From: JANPPS01 sp964242575
Lineage (GTDB): Bacteria; Pseudomonadota; Alphaproteobacteria; Acetobacterales; Acetobacteraceae
Direction of reading: 5' to 3'
DNA length: 64,000 bases
Assembly (NCBI GenBank): GCA_964242575.1
Contig: CAXTCN010000003.1
Coordinates: 1-64,000 of the forward strand
How positions within the stretch are numbered: the stretch's first letter is position 1; each line of letters opens with the position of its first letter. A model generated the notes under the pieces. The model was not told where the DNA came from, made no database searches, and saw only the letters and a list, made by a program, of their open reading frames with translations. The translations under genes were made by a program, and so were the position numbers. This document shows positions 57,920 through 64,000 of this stretch, piece by piece.

Positions 57920-60159
57920 CCGCGTGCCCGCTCCACCTGGGTCACGCCGCTCGCGGCCCGCAACCCAGCGATGACAGTGCCGAGGTGGCGCACGTCCCGC
58001 ACCTCCACATCCAGCAGGACCTCAAAGAAGTCCTGCTGGCGATTGGTGACCTTGAGGTTCGACACGGCTCCGTCGTGCTTGGCGATGGCGTTAGTGAGGC
58101 TCGCGAGCGCGCCCGGCTGGTTTACGGTGATGGCGCTGATGCGGCCGGTGTGCATGGCGCCTTTCGACTTGATGTCGGCCAGCTCCCAGTCCACGTCGAT
58201 GAACCGCTCCGGGGTCGCGGCAAAGGTCTCAAGCGTCTGGCAATCGCGCGTATGGATGGTGACGCCCTTGCCCGTGGTGACGATGCCGACGATGCGGTCG
58301 CCGGGCAGTGGGTGGCAGCAGCCAGCGTAGTGCACCGCCATCCCAGCCACGAGGCCGCTGATCGGCATGCCCCCGTCCCGTGCGGACACCCGGCCCGGCC
58401 GCGGCGGCAAGCTCGGCAGCATCCGCGGCGCGCGGGGGGCTTGCCGCAGCTCGGGGTACGCCGCGTGCACCACGTCCTTCGGACCGGTGTTGCCGTTGCC
58501 GACCGCCACGTACAAGTCGTCCAGCGTCGCGGCCTTGAGGGCCTTGAGCGCTGCCTCCAGCACCTTCTCCGAGCCGTCCAAACCTTCTTGCCGGAATGCC
58601 TTCGCCAGGGCGGCGCGCCCGGCGTGCAGGTTGTTCTGGCGCTGTTGCTGGGCGATGTAACGGCGGATGCGCGCCCGGGCCTTGCCGGTGACGACGAACC
58701 GCTCCCAGGCCGGCGACGGCGTGCCTCCGCGCGCGGTCATGACCTCGACCTGGTCGCCGTTCTGCAGCTCGTGGCGCAGCGGCATCAGGCGGCCGTTCAC
58801 CTTGGCGCCGACGCAGCTGTCGCCCACCTGGCTGTGCACGGCATAGGCGAAGTCGATGCTGGTTGCGCCGCGCGGCAGTTCGATCAGTTGGCCTTTCGGC
58901 GTAAAACAGAAAACCTGGTCCTGGTACAACTCAAGCTTGGTATTCTCCAGGAAGTCGTCAGCCGCCTGCGAGTTGTCGAGGATTTCCAGCAAGTCCTGCA
59001 CCCAGCGAAACTGCTGCAACTCACTGGAGGATGCGTCATGCTGCTTGTATAGCCAGTGCGCCGCCACGCCGTTCTCGGCTATGTCGTGCATGTCCGCCGT
59101 GCGAATTTGCACCTCAATCTTTTGGTTGCGCGGCTCACGCAGGGTCACCCCGGTGTGCAGGCTCCGGTAGCCGTTCGACTTCGGCGTCGAGATGTAGTCC
59201 TTGAATCGCCCGGCGATGACGGGATACGCCGCATGAACCGCGCCGAGCGCGATGTAGCAGGCGTCCCGGGACGGCATCACAACCCGGAATGCCATGATGT
59301 CGGAAAGCTGCTCGAACGCGACGTTGCGCCGCTGCATTTTTTCCCAAATAGAGTATGGCGATTTTTCCCGCCCAGTTACCTCAACCGGCATCGCCCCGCC
59401 CTCGGCGCAGACCCGGATTAGCTCGATGCGAACGTCTTCGATCACGTCCGCCCCCTGCCCCCGCAAAAAATTCAAGCGCGCCTGGATGGTGTCGAACGCC
59501 TCGGGCTCAAGTTGAGCGAAAGAAAGGGTCTGCAGCTCGGTCTTCAACGCGTCCATGCCGATCCGCTCGGCCAGCGGCGCGTAAATCTCCATCGTCTCGC
59601 GCGCGATCCGCTGCCGCCGCTCCGGCTTCTGCACGTAGTGCAGGGTCCGCATGTTATGCAGCCGGTCCGCCAGCTTCACGAGCAGGACGCGGATGTCCTT
59701 GCTCATTGCCAGCACGAGCTTACGGAAGTTCTCGGCCTGCTTGGTGCGGTCGGACTGAAGCTCAAGCCGGGTCAGCTTGGTGACCCCGTCCACCAGCCCG
59801 CCAACCGACCGGCCAAACCGCCGCTCGATTTCCGGCAGTGTGACCGGAGTGTCTTCGATCACGTCATGCAGCAGCGCCGTGATGATGCTGGCCGCATCCA
59901 ACCGATACCCGGCTAGGATGTCCGCGACCGCCAGGGGGTGGGTAATATAGGGGTCGCCGTTCTCGCGGGTTTGTTGCCCGTGTGCCTGTTCAGCCAGCAA
60001 GTACGCAGCGTGCAACAGGGCCGTATCCGCCTTGGCGTCGTACGAGCGGATTTTTTCGGCCAACTCAAATGGCTTCACGACCTGTGGCCGCGCCGTGGCG
60101 GTGTCCGCTGAAGCCGTGCCGTCCGGGGCACGGATCGCGCCAGGGCGGCGGGTCAGCAT
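57916..60159 (-). CDS. rsh: Bifunctional (p)ppGpp synthetase/hydrolase Rsh
   Basis: RelA/SpoT homologue of 747 aa that makes and degrades (p)ppGpp. The hydrolase HD domain is intact (His74, HDVIED at 98-103), the synthetase has YRSLHTGVT and the downstream EVQIRT, followed by TGS (FTPKGQLIELPRGATSIDFAYAVH) and a C-terminal ACT domain (ITVNQPGALASLTNAIAKHDG). As both catalytic centres are complete, this is a bifunctional Rsh rather than a RelA. It lies 27 nt after rpoZ, the conserved rpoZ-rsh pair. Confidence 0.96.
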   Translation of the reverse strand: MLTRRPGAIRAPDGTASADTATARPQVVKPFELAEKIRSYDAKADTALLHAAYLLAEQAHGQQTRENGDPYITHPLAVADILAGYRLDAASIITALLHDVIEDTPVTLPEIERRFGRSVGGLVDGVTKLTRLELQSDRTKQAENFRKLVLAMSKDIRVLLVKLADRLHNMRTLHYVQKPERRQRIARETMEIYAPLAERIGMDALKTELQTLSFAQLEPEAFDTIQARLNFLRGQGADVIEDVRIELIRVCAEGGAMPVEVTGREKSPYSIWEKMQRRNVAFEQLSDIMAFRVVMPSRDACYIALGAVHAAYPVIAGRFKDYISTPKSNGYRSLHTGVTLREPRNQKIEVQIRTADMHDIAENGVAAHWLYKQHDASSSELQQFRWVQDLLEILDNSQAADDFLENTKLELYQDQVFCFTPKGQLIELPRGATSIDFAYAVHSQVGDSCVGAKVNGRLMPLRHELQNGDQVEVMTARGGTPSPAWERFVVTGKARARIRRYIAQQQRQNNLHAGRAALAKAFRQEGLDGSEKVLEAALKALKAATLDDLYVAVGNGNTGPKDVVHAAYPELRQAPRAPRMLPSLPPRPGRVSARDGGMPISGLVAGMAVHYAGCCHPLPGDRIVGIVTTGKGVTIHTRDCQTLETFAATPERFIDVDWELADIKSKGAMHTGRISAITVNQPGALASLTNAIAKHDGAVSNLKVTNRQQDFFEVLLDVEVRDVRHLGTVIAGLRAASGVTQVERARG

Positions 60160-60186
60160 GACCGCCCCGGCACCTGGAAAGCTAGG

Positions 60187-60588
60187 TTAACGGCGCGGAC
60201 GGCCACCCAACTCCGCCTCGATTGCAGCCTCGATGTCCTCAGGAGACAAATCCTCCACTGGAAGCGTCGCCGCCTCCTCCTCGGCCGAGACATCCTGCAA
60301 CCCAAAAATGTTCTGGTCTGTCGGGATCAGGTCGAGCACCTCCTCATCCGCCGGCTCAGGCTCCGGTGCGCGCGATAGCGACTTGATGAGGTCCTGCTCC
60401 AGCCGCGGCAGCTCCACGGTCTCCCCGGCGATCTCCCGCAGTGCCACAACCGGGTTTTTGTCGTTGTCGCGGTCTACCGTCAGCTCCTCGCCACGGCTTA
60501 GGTTCCGCGCCCGCTGCGCCGCAAGCAGCACCAGCTCGAACCGGTTGGGGACTTTCTGAACGCAATCTTCGACTGTTACGCGCGCCAT
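60187..60588 (-). CDS. rpoZ: RNA polymerase omega subunit
   Basis: RpoZ (133 aa) stabilises the beta' subunit and contributes to a ppGpp site. It begins MARVTVEDCVQKVPNRFELVLLAAQRARNL, the family hallmark, and continues through the helical core (DKNPVVALREIA). The C-terminal third is very acidic (DLSPEDIEAAIEAEL), longer than in enterobacteria. It is the first gene of the operon running to recO. Confidence 0.96.
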   Translation of the reverse strand: MARVTVEDCVQKVPNRFELVLLAAQRARNLSRGEELTVDRDNDKNPVVALREIAGETVELPRLEQDLIKSLSRAPEPEPADEEVLDLIPTDQNIFGLQDVSAEEEAATLPVEDLSPEDIEAAIEAELGGRPRR

Positions 60589-60645
60589 GCGTCAACCTCC
60601 GCCACTAATATCGGGATGACCAGCCATTTAATCTAGTCCGCGTTG

Positions 60646-61155
60646 TTAGGCAAGGCTCGGCAACAGGCGCACTCCCGCCATGGAGACGCCGCCGAGCAAG
60701 TCCCGCGCGCTGCGCAGGAGGCCGGGATGTCGCCAATCCGGCGCAACGTCGCAAAGCGGCGCCAGCACGAAGGCGCGGGCCGCCGCCCGTGGGTGCGGCA
60801 CGACGATATTGGGCGCCGTGACGGCCAGGCCGTCCATGCCGATCAGGTCAAGGTCCAACACGCGCGCGGCGTTCACGGCGCCCCGCACCCGGCCAGCCGT
60901 GGCTTCAAGGCCATGCAGCGCCGCCAGCAACGCACGGGCTTCTACAGCGCCGCGCAGGTGCGCCACCCCGTTCACGAACGGCGGCTGGTCCGACACTGGC
61001 ACCGGAGCCGTCTCGAACCAGCGCGACAGCCCGCGCAACTGGCACCCGCACAGGCCGTCCAGCCGCCCTGCCGCCCACTGGCAGGTCTGTAGCGGCGACT
61101 GGCCCCGGTCATCCCACAGGTTTGCGCCAATCGCGATCAGGATGGTCTGCCGCAC
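60646..61155 (-). CDS. folK: HPPK, folate pyrophosphokinase
   Basis: FolK (169 aa) transfers pyrophosphate from ATP to 6-hydroxymethyl-7,8-dihydropterin. The motifs IAIGANLWDDRG, FVNGVAHL and the RVLDLDLIGMDG and VVPHPRAAARAFVL blocks (substrate and Mg sites) are visible. GTG 61155 is chosen because GGAAGGA lies 6 nt upstream; ATG 61176 is the alternative and adds seven residues. It is divergent from the NYN gene. Confidence 0.92.
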   Translation of the reverse strand: MRQTILIAIGANLWDDRGQSPLQTCQWAAGRLDGLCGCQLRGLSRWFETAPVPVSDQPPFVNGVAHLRGAVEARALLAALHGLEATAGRVRGAVNAARVLDLDLIGMDGLAVTAPNIVVPHPRAAARAFVLAPLCDVAPDWRHPGLLRSARDLLGGVSMAGVRLLPSLA

Positions 61156-61252
61156 GCTTTGTCCTTCCGAGTGCAAGTCCGTCGTCTTATGGTGGCGTCA
61201 AGTACCGGGCGCTACATCGTTCCGCTTTACATTCATTTAATGAGGCCGAGTT

Positions 61253-61852
61253 TTGCACTGCTTTCCCAACGAACGCGCGGCGTTGTTCATCGACGGCGCC
61301 AACCTGTACTCGGCGTCGCGCCATCTCGGCTTCGACGTGGACTTTCGCAACCTGCTGGAGTTCTTCCGGCGCCGGTCGCAGGTGGTCCGCGCGTATTACT
61401 ACTCCGCGCTGCTGGATACCGAGGAGTATTCGCCGCTCAGGCCGCTGACCGACTGGCTCGCCTACAACGGCTACGCATTGGTGACCAAGACCGCGCGGGA
61501 GTTCACCGACGCGGCCGGGCGCAAGCGCATCAAGGGCAACATGGACGTGGAGCTGGCCGTGGACATGCTGGAGCTTACCCCGCGGATCGACCATGCCATC
61601 CTGTTCAGCGGCGACAGCGACTTCCGCCGGCTGGTCGAGAGCGTGCAGCGGCAAGGCGTGCGCGTGTCCGTCGTCTCCACCGCCCGCACCTCGCCACCGA
61701 TGGTGGGCGACGACCTGCGCCGCCAGGCCGACCAGTTCATCGAGCTCGCGGACATCGCGCCCGAGTTCACCCGTCGCCCAACCGACCTCCGCCGCGCCGC
61801 GCCGCGCGTCATGGACGCCGACCGGCAATCGGACCCGGCCAGTGCGGGCTGA
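61253..61852 (+). CDS. NYN-domain protein (LabA/DUF88 family)
   Basis: Protein of 199 aa with a NYN (Nedd4-BP1, YacP-like nuclease) PIN-fold domain. The acidic residues of the family are seen in ALFIDGANLYSASR (near 13), DVELAVDML, and FSGDSDFRRLVE (near 125). LabA/DUF88 members are proposed RNases or nucleic-acid binders. The start is TTG 61253; no ATG is available before the first strand. The C-terminal 30 residues are basic. Its stop overlaps the uracil-DNA glycosylase start if GTG 61842 is used. Confidence 0.82.
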   Translation: MHCFPNERAALFIDGANLYSASRHLGFDVDFRNLLEFFRRRSQVVRAYYYSALLDTEEYSPLRPLTDWLAYNGYALVTKTAREFTDAAGRKRIKGNMDVELAVDMLELTPRIDHAILFSGDSDFRRLVESVQRQGVRVSVVSTARTSPPMVGDDLRRQADQFIELADIAPEFTRRPTDLRRAAPRVMDADRQSDPASAG

Positions 61853-62522
61853 CGCCTTGTCGAACGACATCGCCATCACGGCCCCGCCACCGGACTGTCC
61901 CCTGTGCCCCCGGTTGGTGGAGTACCGCCGGGCCAACCAGGCGGCCAACCCTGATTGGTTCAACGCGCCGGTACCCGGCCTGGGCCGGACCGATGTGCCG
62001 TTGCTGATCGTCGGCATGGCGCCAGGCGTGCGCGGCGCCAACCGCACCGGACGCCCGTTCACCGGCGACCATGCCGGCGTGCTGCTTTACGAGACGCTGC
62101 TGCGCTTTGGCCTGGCAACCGGCGCTTACCACGCCCGTGTTGACGATGGCCTAACGCTGCAGCAATGCCGGGTCGTGAACGCGGTGCGCTGCGTGCCGCC
62201 GGCCAACCTACCGCAGCCCATCGAGGTGCGGACCTGCAACCAGTTCCTGATGGCCGAGCTCAAAAGCCTGCCGAACCTGCGCGCCGTGCTGGCGCTTGGC
62301 GTGCTGGCGCATGCGGCCGTGCTGCGCGGCTGCGGCATCCCGGCCGCACGGATCAAGTTCCGCCATGGCGCGATCACCGAGCTGCCGGACGGCTTGTTGC
62401 TGGCGGACTGCTACCACGTGTCCCGCTACAACACGAACACCGGCCTGCTGACGCGGGAGATGTTCGAGCAGACCGTGCTCAACCTCATGCAGCGGCTTGG
62501 ATTGCGGCTAAGCCCGGCTTAG
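61842..62522 (+). CDS. udgB: Uracil-DNA glycosylase family 5 (UdgB)
   Basis: Family 5 type uracil-DNA glycosylase (226 aa from GTG 61842). Motif A GMAPGVRGANRTGRPFTGD, and the C-terminal motif CYHVSRYNTNTGLLT are characteristic of UdgB, a broad glycosylase for uracil and related lesions. Cysteines for the 4Fe-4S cluster are visible (CPLCP near the N-terminus, then C in NAVRC and RTC). TTG 61857 is an alternative start. The 3' end overlaps the convergent peroxidase gene by 15 bp. Closeness to the NYN gene suggests coupled expression. Confidence 0.88.
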   Translation: MRADALSNDIAITAPPPDCPLCPRLVEYRRANQAANPDWFNAPVPGLGRTDVPLLIVGMAPGVRGANRTGRPFTGDHAGVLLYETLLRFGLATGAYHARVDDGLTLQQCRVVNAVRCVPPANLPQPIEVRTCNQFLMAELKSLPNLRAVLALGVLAHAAVLRGCGIPAARIKFRHGAITELPDGLLLADCYHVSRYNTNTGLLTREMFEQTVLNLMQRLGLRLSPA

Positions 62523-63050
62523 GGCGTCGTCGAGCGCCGTTCGCAACGCGCCTCGGTCCGGCAGGTCCGAGGCTCCGAACGTGCCCGCGATGCCGCCGTC
62601 GCGGCCGATCAGCACCTTGAAGAAGTTCCACTGCGGCTCCCAGCGGCGCTGCTCGCGCACCCAGCGGTAGAACGGCGCGGCGTCCGGGCCGTGCACCTTG
62701 CTGAGGCCGGCCATCGGGAACTCGACGCCGTAGGTCAACTCGCAGAATGCCTTGACCTCGGCGTTGCTGCCCTTCTCCTGGCCAAAGTCTTGGCTTGGCA
62801 CCCCGATCACCACAAATCCCTTGGCGCCGAGATCGCGGTGCAGCGCCTCAAGCTGCTTGTATTGCGGAGCGTAGGCGCAGAACGACGCGGTGTTCACCAC
62901 CAGCATGACCTTGCCGCGGAAGTCTGCCAGCCGAAGCAGTCCCTCGTCTATCGAGGGAAACTCGAATCGCCAGGCATTCGGCACGTCGGGCACCGCCGCC
63001 AAGCCCAGCGCCGACGCGCCCATCACCACCAAACGCCGAGAGACAAGCAT
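62508..63050 (-). CDS. Glutathione peroxidase family protein, exported
   Basis: Thiol peroxidase of the glutathione peroxidase family (180 aa). The peroxidatic Cys lies in NTASFCAY (near 58), with the tetrad Gln region PSQDFGQEKG (near 86) and Trp-Asn (WNFFKVLI, near 142). Reduction by thioredoxin is usual for bacterial members. The N-terminus has twin arginines and a hydrophobic core (SRRLVVMGASALGLAAV) resembling a Tat or Sec signal, so it is probably periplasmic. It converges on udgB. Confidence 0.88.
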   Translation of the reverse strand: MLVSRRLVVMGASALGLAAVPDVPNAWRFEFPSIDEGLLRLADFRGKVMLVVNTASFCAYAPQYKQLEALHRDLGAKGFVVIGVPSQDFGQEKGSNAEVKAFCELTYGVEFPMAGLSKVHGPDAAPFYRWVREQRRWEPQWNFFKVLIGRDGGIAGTFGASDLPDRGALRTALDDALSRA

Positions 63051-63106
63051 GGCCGTGCTCCTGAATGCTTACGCAGACCTGGCCCAGAAACAGCCGCGCA
63101 CAAGCG

Positions 63107-63598
63107 TTATCCCTTGTCGCGCATCAACCGTGCCTTGTCCCGCGCCCAGTCACGGGCTGCAATCGCCTGGCGCTTGTCCTGCTTTTTCCGCCCCTCGCCG
63201 ACGCCCAGCAGCACCTTGGCCACGCCGCGGTCGTTGAAATGGATTTGCAGCGGCACGAGCGTGAGACCGTCCCGGGTCGAGGCGCCAATTAGCTCGCCGA
63301 TCTGCTTCCGCTTCAGCAGCAGCTTGCGCGGCGCCCGCGGCTCGAAGCGGGACAGCACGCCTGCCTGGTACTCGGGAATATAGCAGTTGAACAGGAACAG
63401 CTCGCCGTCCCGTTCGCCGGCCCACGCCTCGGTCAGCGTCGCGCGGCCAAGCCGGAGCGACTTTACCTCCGGCCCTTTCAGCACCAGCCCGGCCTCCATG
63501 GTCTGCTTGATCGTATAGTCGAACCGCGCCTTGCGGTTTTGCGACGCGATGCCGTGGGAGATCAGCCCGGACTTTTTCTTGGTCTTTGTCTCAGCCAC
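63107..63598 (-). CDS. smpB: SsrA-binding protein SmpB
   Basis: SmpB (163 aa) carries tmRNA to stalled ribosomes in trans-translation. The family pattern is clear: GIASQNRKARFDYTIKQTMEAGLVLKGPEVKSLRLGRATL, then RKLLLKRKQIGELIG and LTLVPLQIHFNDRGVAKVLLGVGEGRKKQDKR. It extends at the C-terminus with basic residues as usual. It lies 11 nt after dapA (minus strand), the common dapA-smpB order. Confidence 0.96.
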   Translation of the reverse strand: MAETKTKKKSGLISHGIASQNRKARFDYTIKQTMEAGLVLKGPEVKSLRLGRATLTEAWAGERDGELFLFNCYIPEYQAGVLSRFEPRAPRKLLLKRKQIGELIGASTRDGLTLVPLQIHFNDRGVAKVLLGVGEGRKKQDKRQAIAARDWARDKARLMRDKG

Positions 63599-63609
63599 TC
63601 AACCGGTTC

Positions 63610-64000
63610 CTAGTTCAACAGGCCGGCGCTCTGCATCGCCGCCCGGACCTGCGCGCGCGTGCCGTCCGACACTGGCGCCAGCGGCAGGCGACAATGGTCT
63701 GCGCCATGGCCCAGCAGGCTCGCGGCGTACTTCACCGGGCCGGGACTAGTTTCCACGAACATGGCGTCGTGCAGCGCCATCAGCCGGTCCTGGATCGTCA
63801 TCGCTTGTTCAAGGTTCCCGTCCTGCCACGCCCGGTGCATCTCGCTGCACAGCCGCGGGGCGACATTGCCGGTCACGCCGATGCAGCCTGCCCCGCCAGC
63901 GGCGAGGAAGGCCAACGCCGTGTGGTCCTCCCCGGACATCTGCACGAACCCGGACCCGCAAGCCCGGCGGGTCTGCAACGGCCGGGCCAGGTTTGCGGTC
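63610..64000 (-). CDS. dapA: 4-hydroxy-tetrahydrodipicolinate synthase (partial)
   Basis: The C-terminal 130 or so residues of DapA, the first committed enzyme of lysine and diaminopimelate synthesis. The reading frame is open through the right edge of the window, so the N-terminal barrel and the active-site Lys lie beyond it. Visible are SGEDHTALAFLAAGGAGCIGVTGNVAP, ALHDAMFVETSPGPVKYAASLLGH and the closing helix. A TTG at 63978 is not the true start. Confidence 0.92.
   Translation of the reverse strand, partial: TANLARPLQTRRACGSGFVQMSGEDHTALAFLAAGGAGCIGVTGNVAPRLCSEMHRAWQDGNLEQAMTIQDRLMALHDAMFVETSPGPVKYAASLLGHGADHCRLPLAPVSDGTRAQVRAAMQSAGLLN

Overview
The window is a dense, high-GC stretch of an alphaproteobacterial chromosome, most likely order Rhodospirillales and plausibly family Acetobacteraceae (inferred from gene order and protein style; no species is claimed). 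Pointers are recG/sdhE/mfd, glyA-nrdR-rib-nusB-thiL, rpmF-plsX-fabH-ihfA-merR, a fused ispDF, dusB-ntrBC-ntrYX-hfq-hflX, a CBP3-type cytochrome bc1 chaperone, a bacterial N-end-rule transferase and a GTTC-N7-GTTC LexA box. About 66 protein genes and two tRNA genes fill nearly all of it. I see no insertion sequence, prophage, integrase, CRISPR array or rRNA gene.

Layout. 1-1.9 kb: a PEP-CTERM-type exported protein and a metallo-beta-lactamase hydrolase. 1.9-7.7 kb: recG, then divergently sdhE-mfd (repair and succinate dehydrogenase flavinylation). 7.7-12.2 kb is the most accessory part: a DUF2125-like periplasmic protein, a DsbA/FrnE-type oxidoreductase, a GAF-PDZ fusion, tRNA-Ser(TGA) and an LpxR-like outer-membrane protein. 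12.2-18.3 kb: a minus-strand operon of aldehyde dehydrogenase, protease-dead trypsin-PDZ protein, penicillin-acylase family protein, RDD membrane protein and Bpt, divergent from a CoA-transferase. 19.6-26.2 kb: glyA, nrdR, riboflavin genes ribD-ribE-ribBX-ribH, nusB, thiL. 26.2-31.4 kb: a BamE-like lipoprotein, then CBP3, DUF177, rpmF, plsX, fabH, ihfA, a MerR regulator and tRNA-Pro(GGG). 31.4-43.4 kb: ispDF and, divergently, dusB, two nitrogen two-component systems, a D-amino acid aminotransferase, hfq, hflX and an inositol-monophosphatase family enzyme. 43.4-52.0 kb: mazG, and a tightly packed minus-strand run mltB-like, rlpA, dacC, tmk, holB, metG, tatD, MBL hydrolase. 52.1-60.6 kb: parC, then rpoZ, rsh, acpS, lepB, rnc, era, recO in the minus direction. 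60.6-64 kb: folK, NYN-domain protein, family 5 uracil-DNA glycosylase, glutathione peroxidase, smpB and the 3' part of dapA, which runs off the right edge.

The genes are mainly housekeeping: repair, cofactor and lipid synthesis, nitrogen sensing, wall remodelling, translation and the stringent response. No large unknown system is evident. The observations most worth following are a perfect alphaproteobacterial LexA box inside the likely parC promoter, three proteins whose catalytic residues are visibly lost (trypsin-PDZ protein, RibA half of RibBX, and the histidine of the LpxR-like protein), the GAF-PDZ fusion, promoters that place transcription starts at or very near the start codons of ihfA, dusB and parC, a possible CTG start for hflX, and palindromes in the coA-transferase/ALDH, ihfA and mazG upstream regions.
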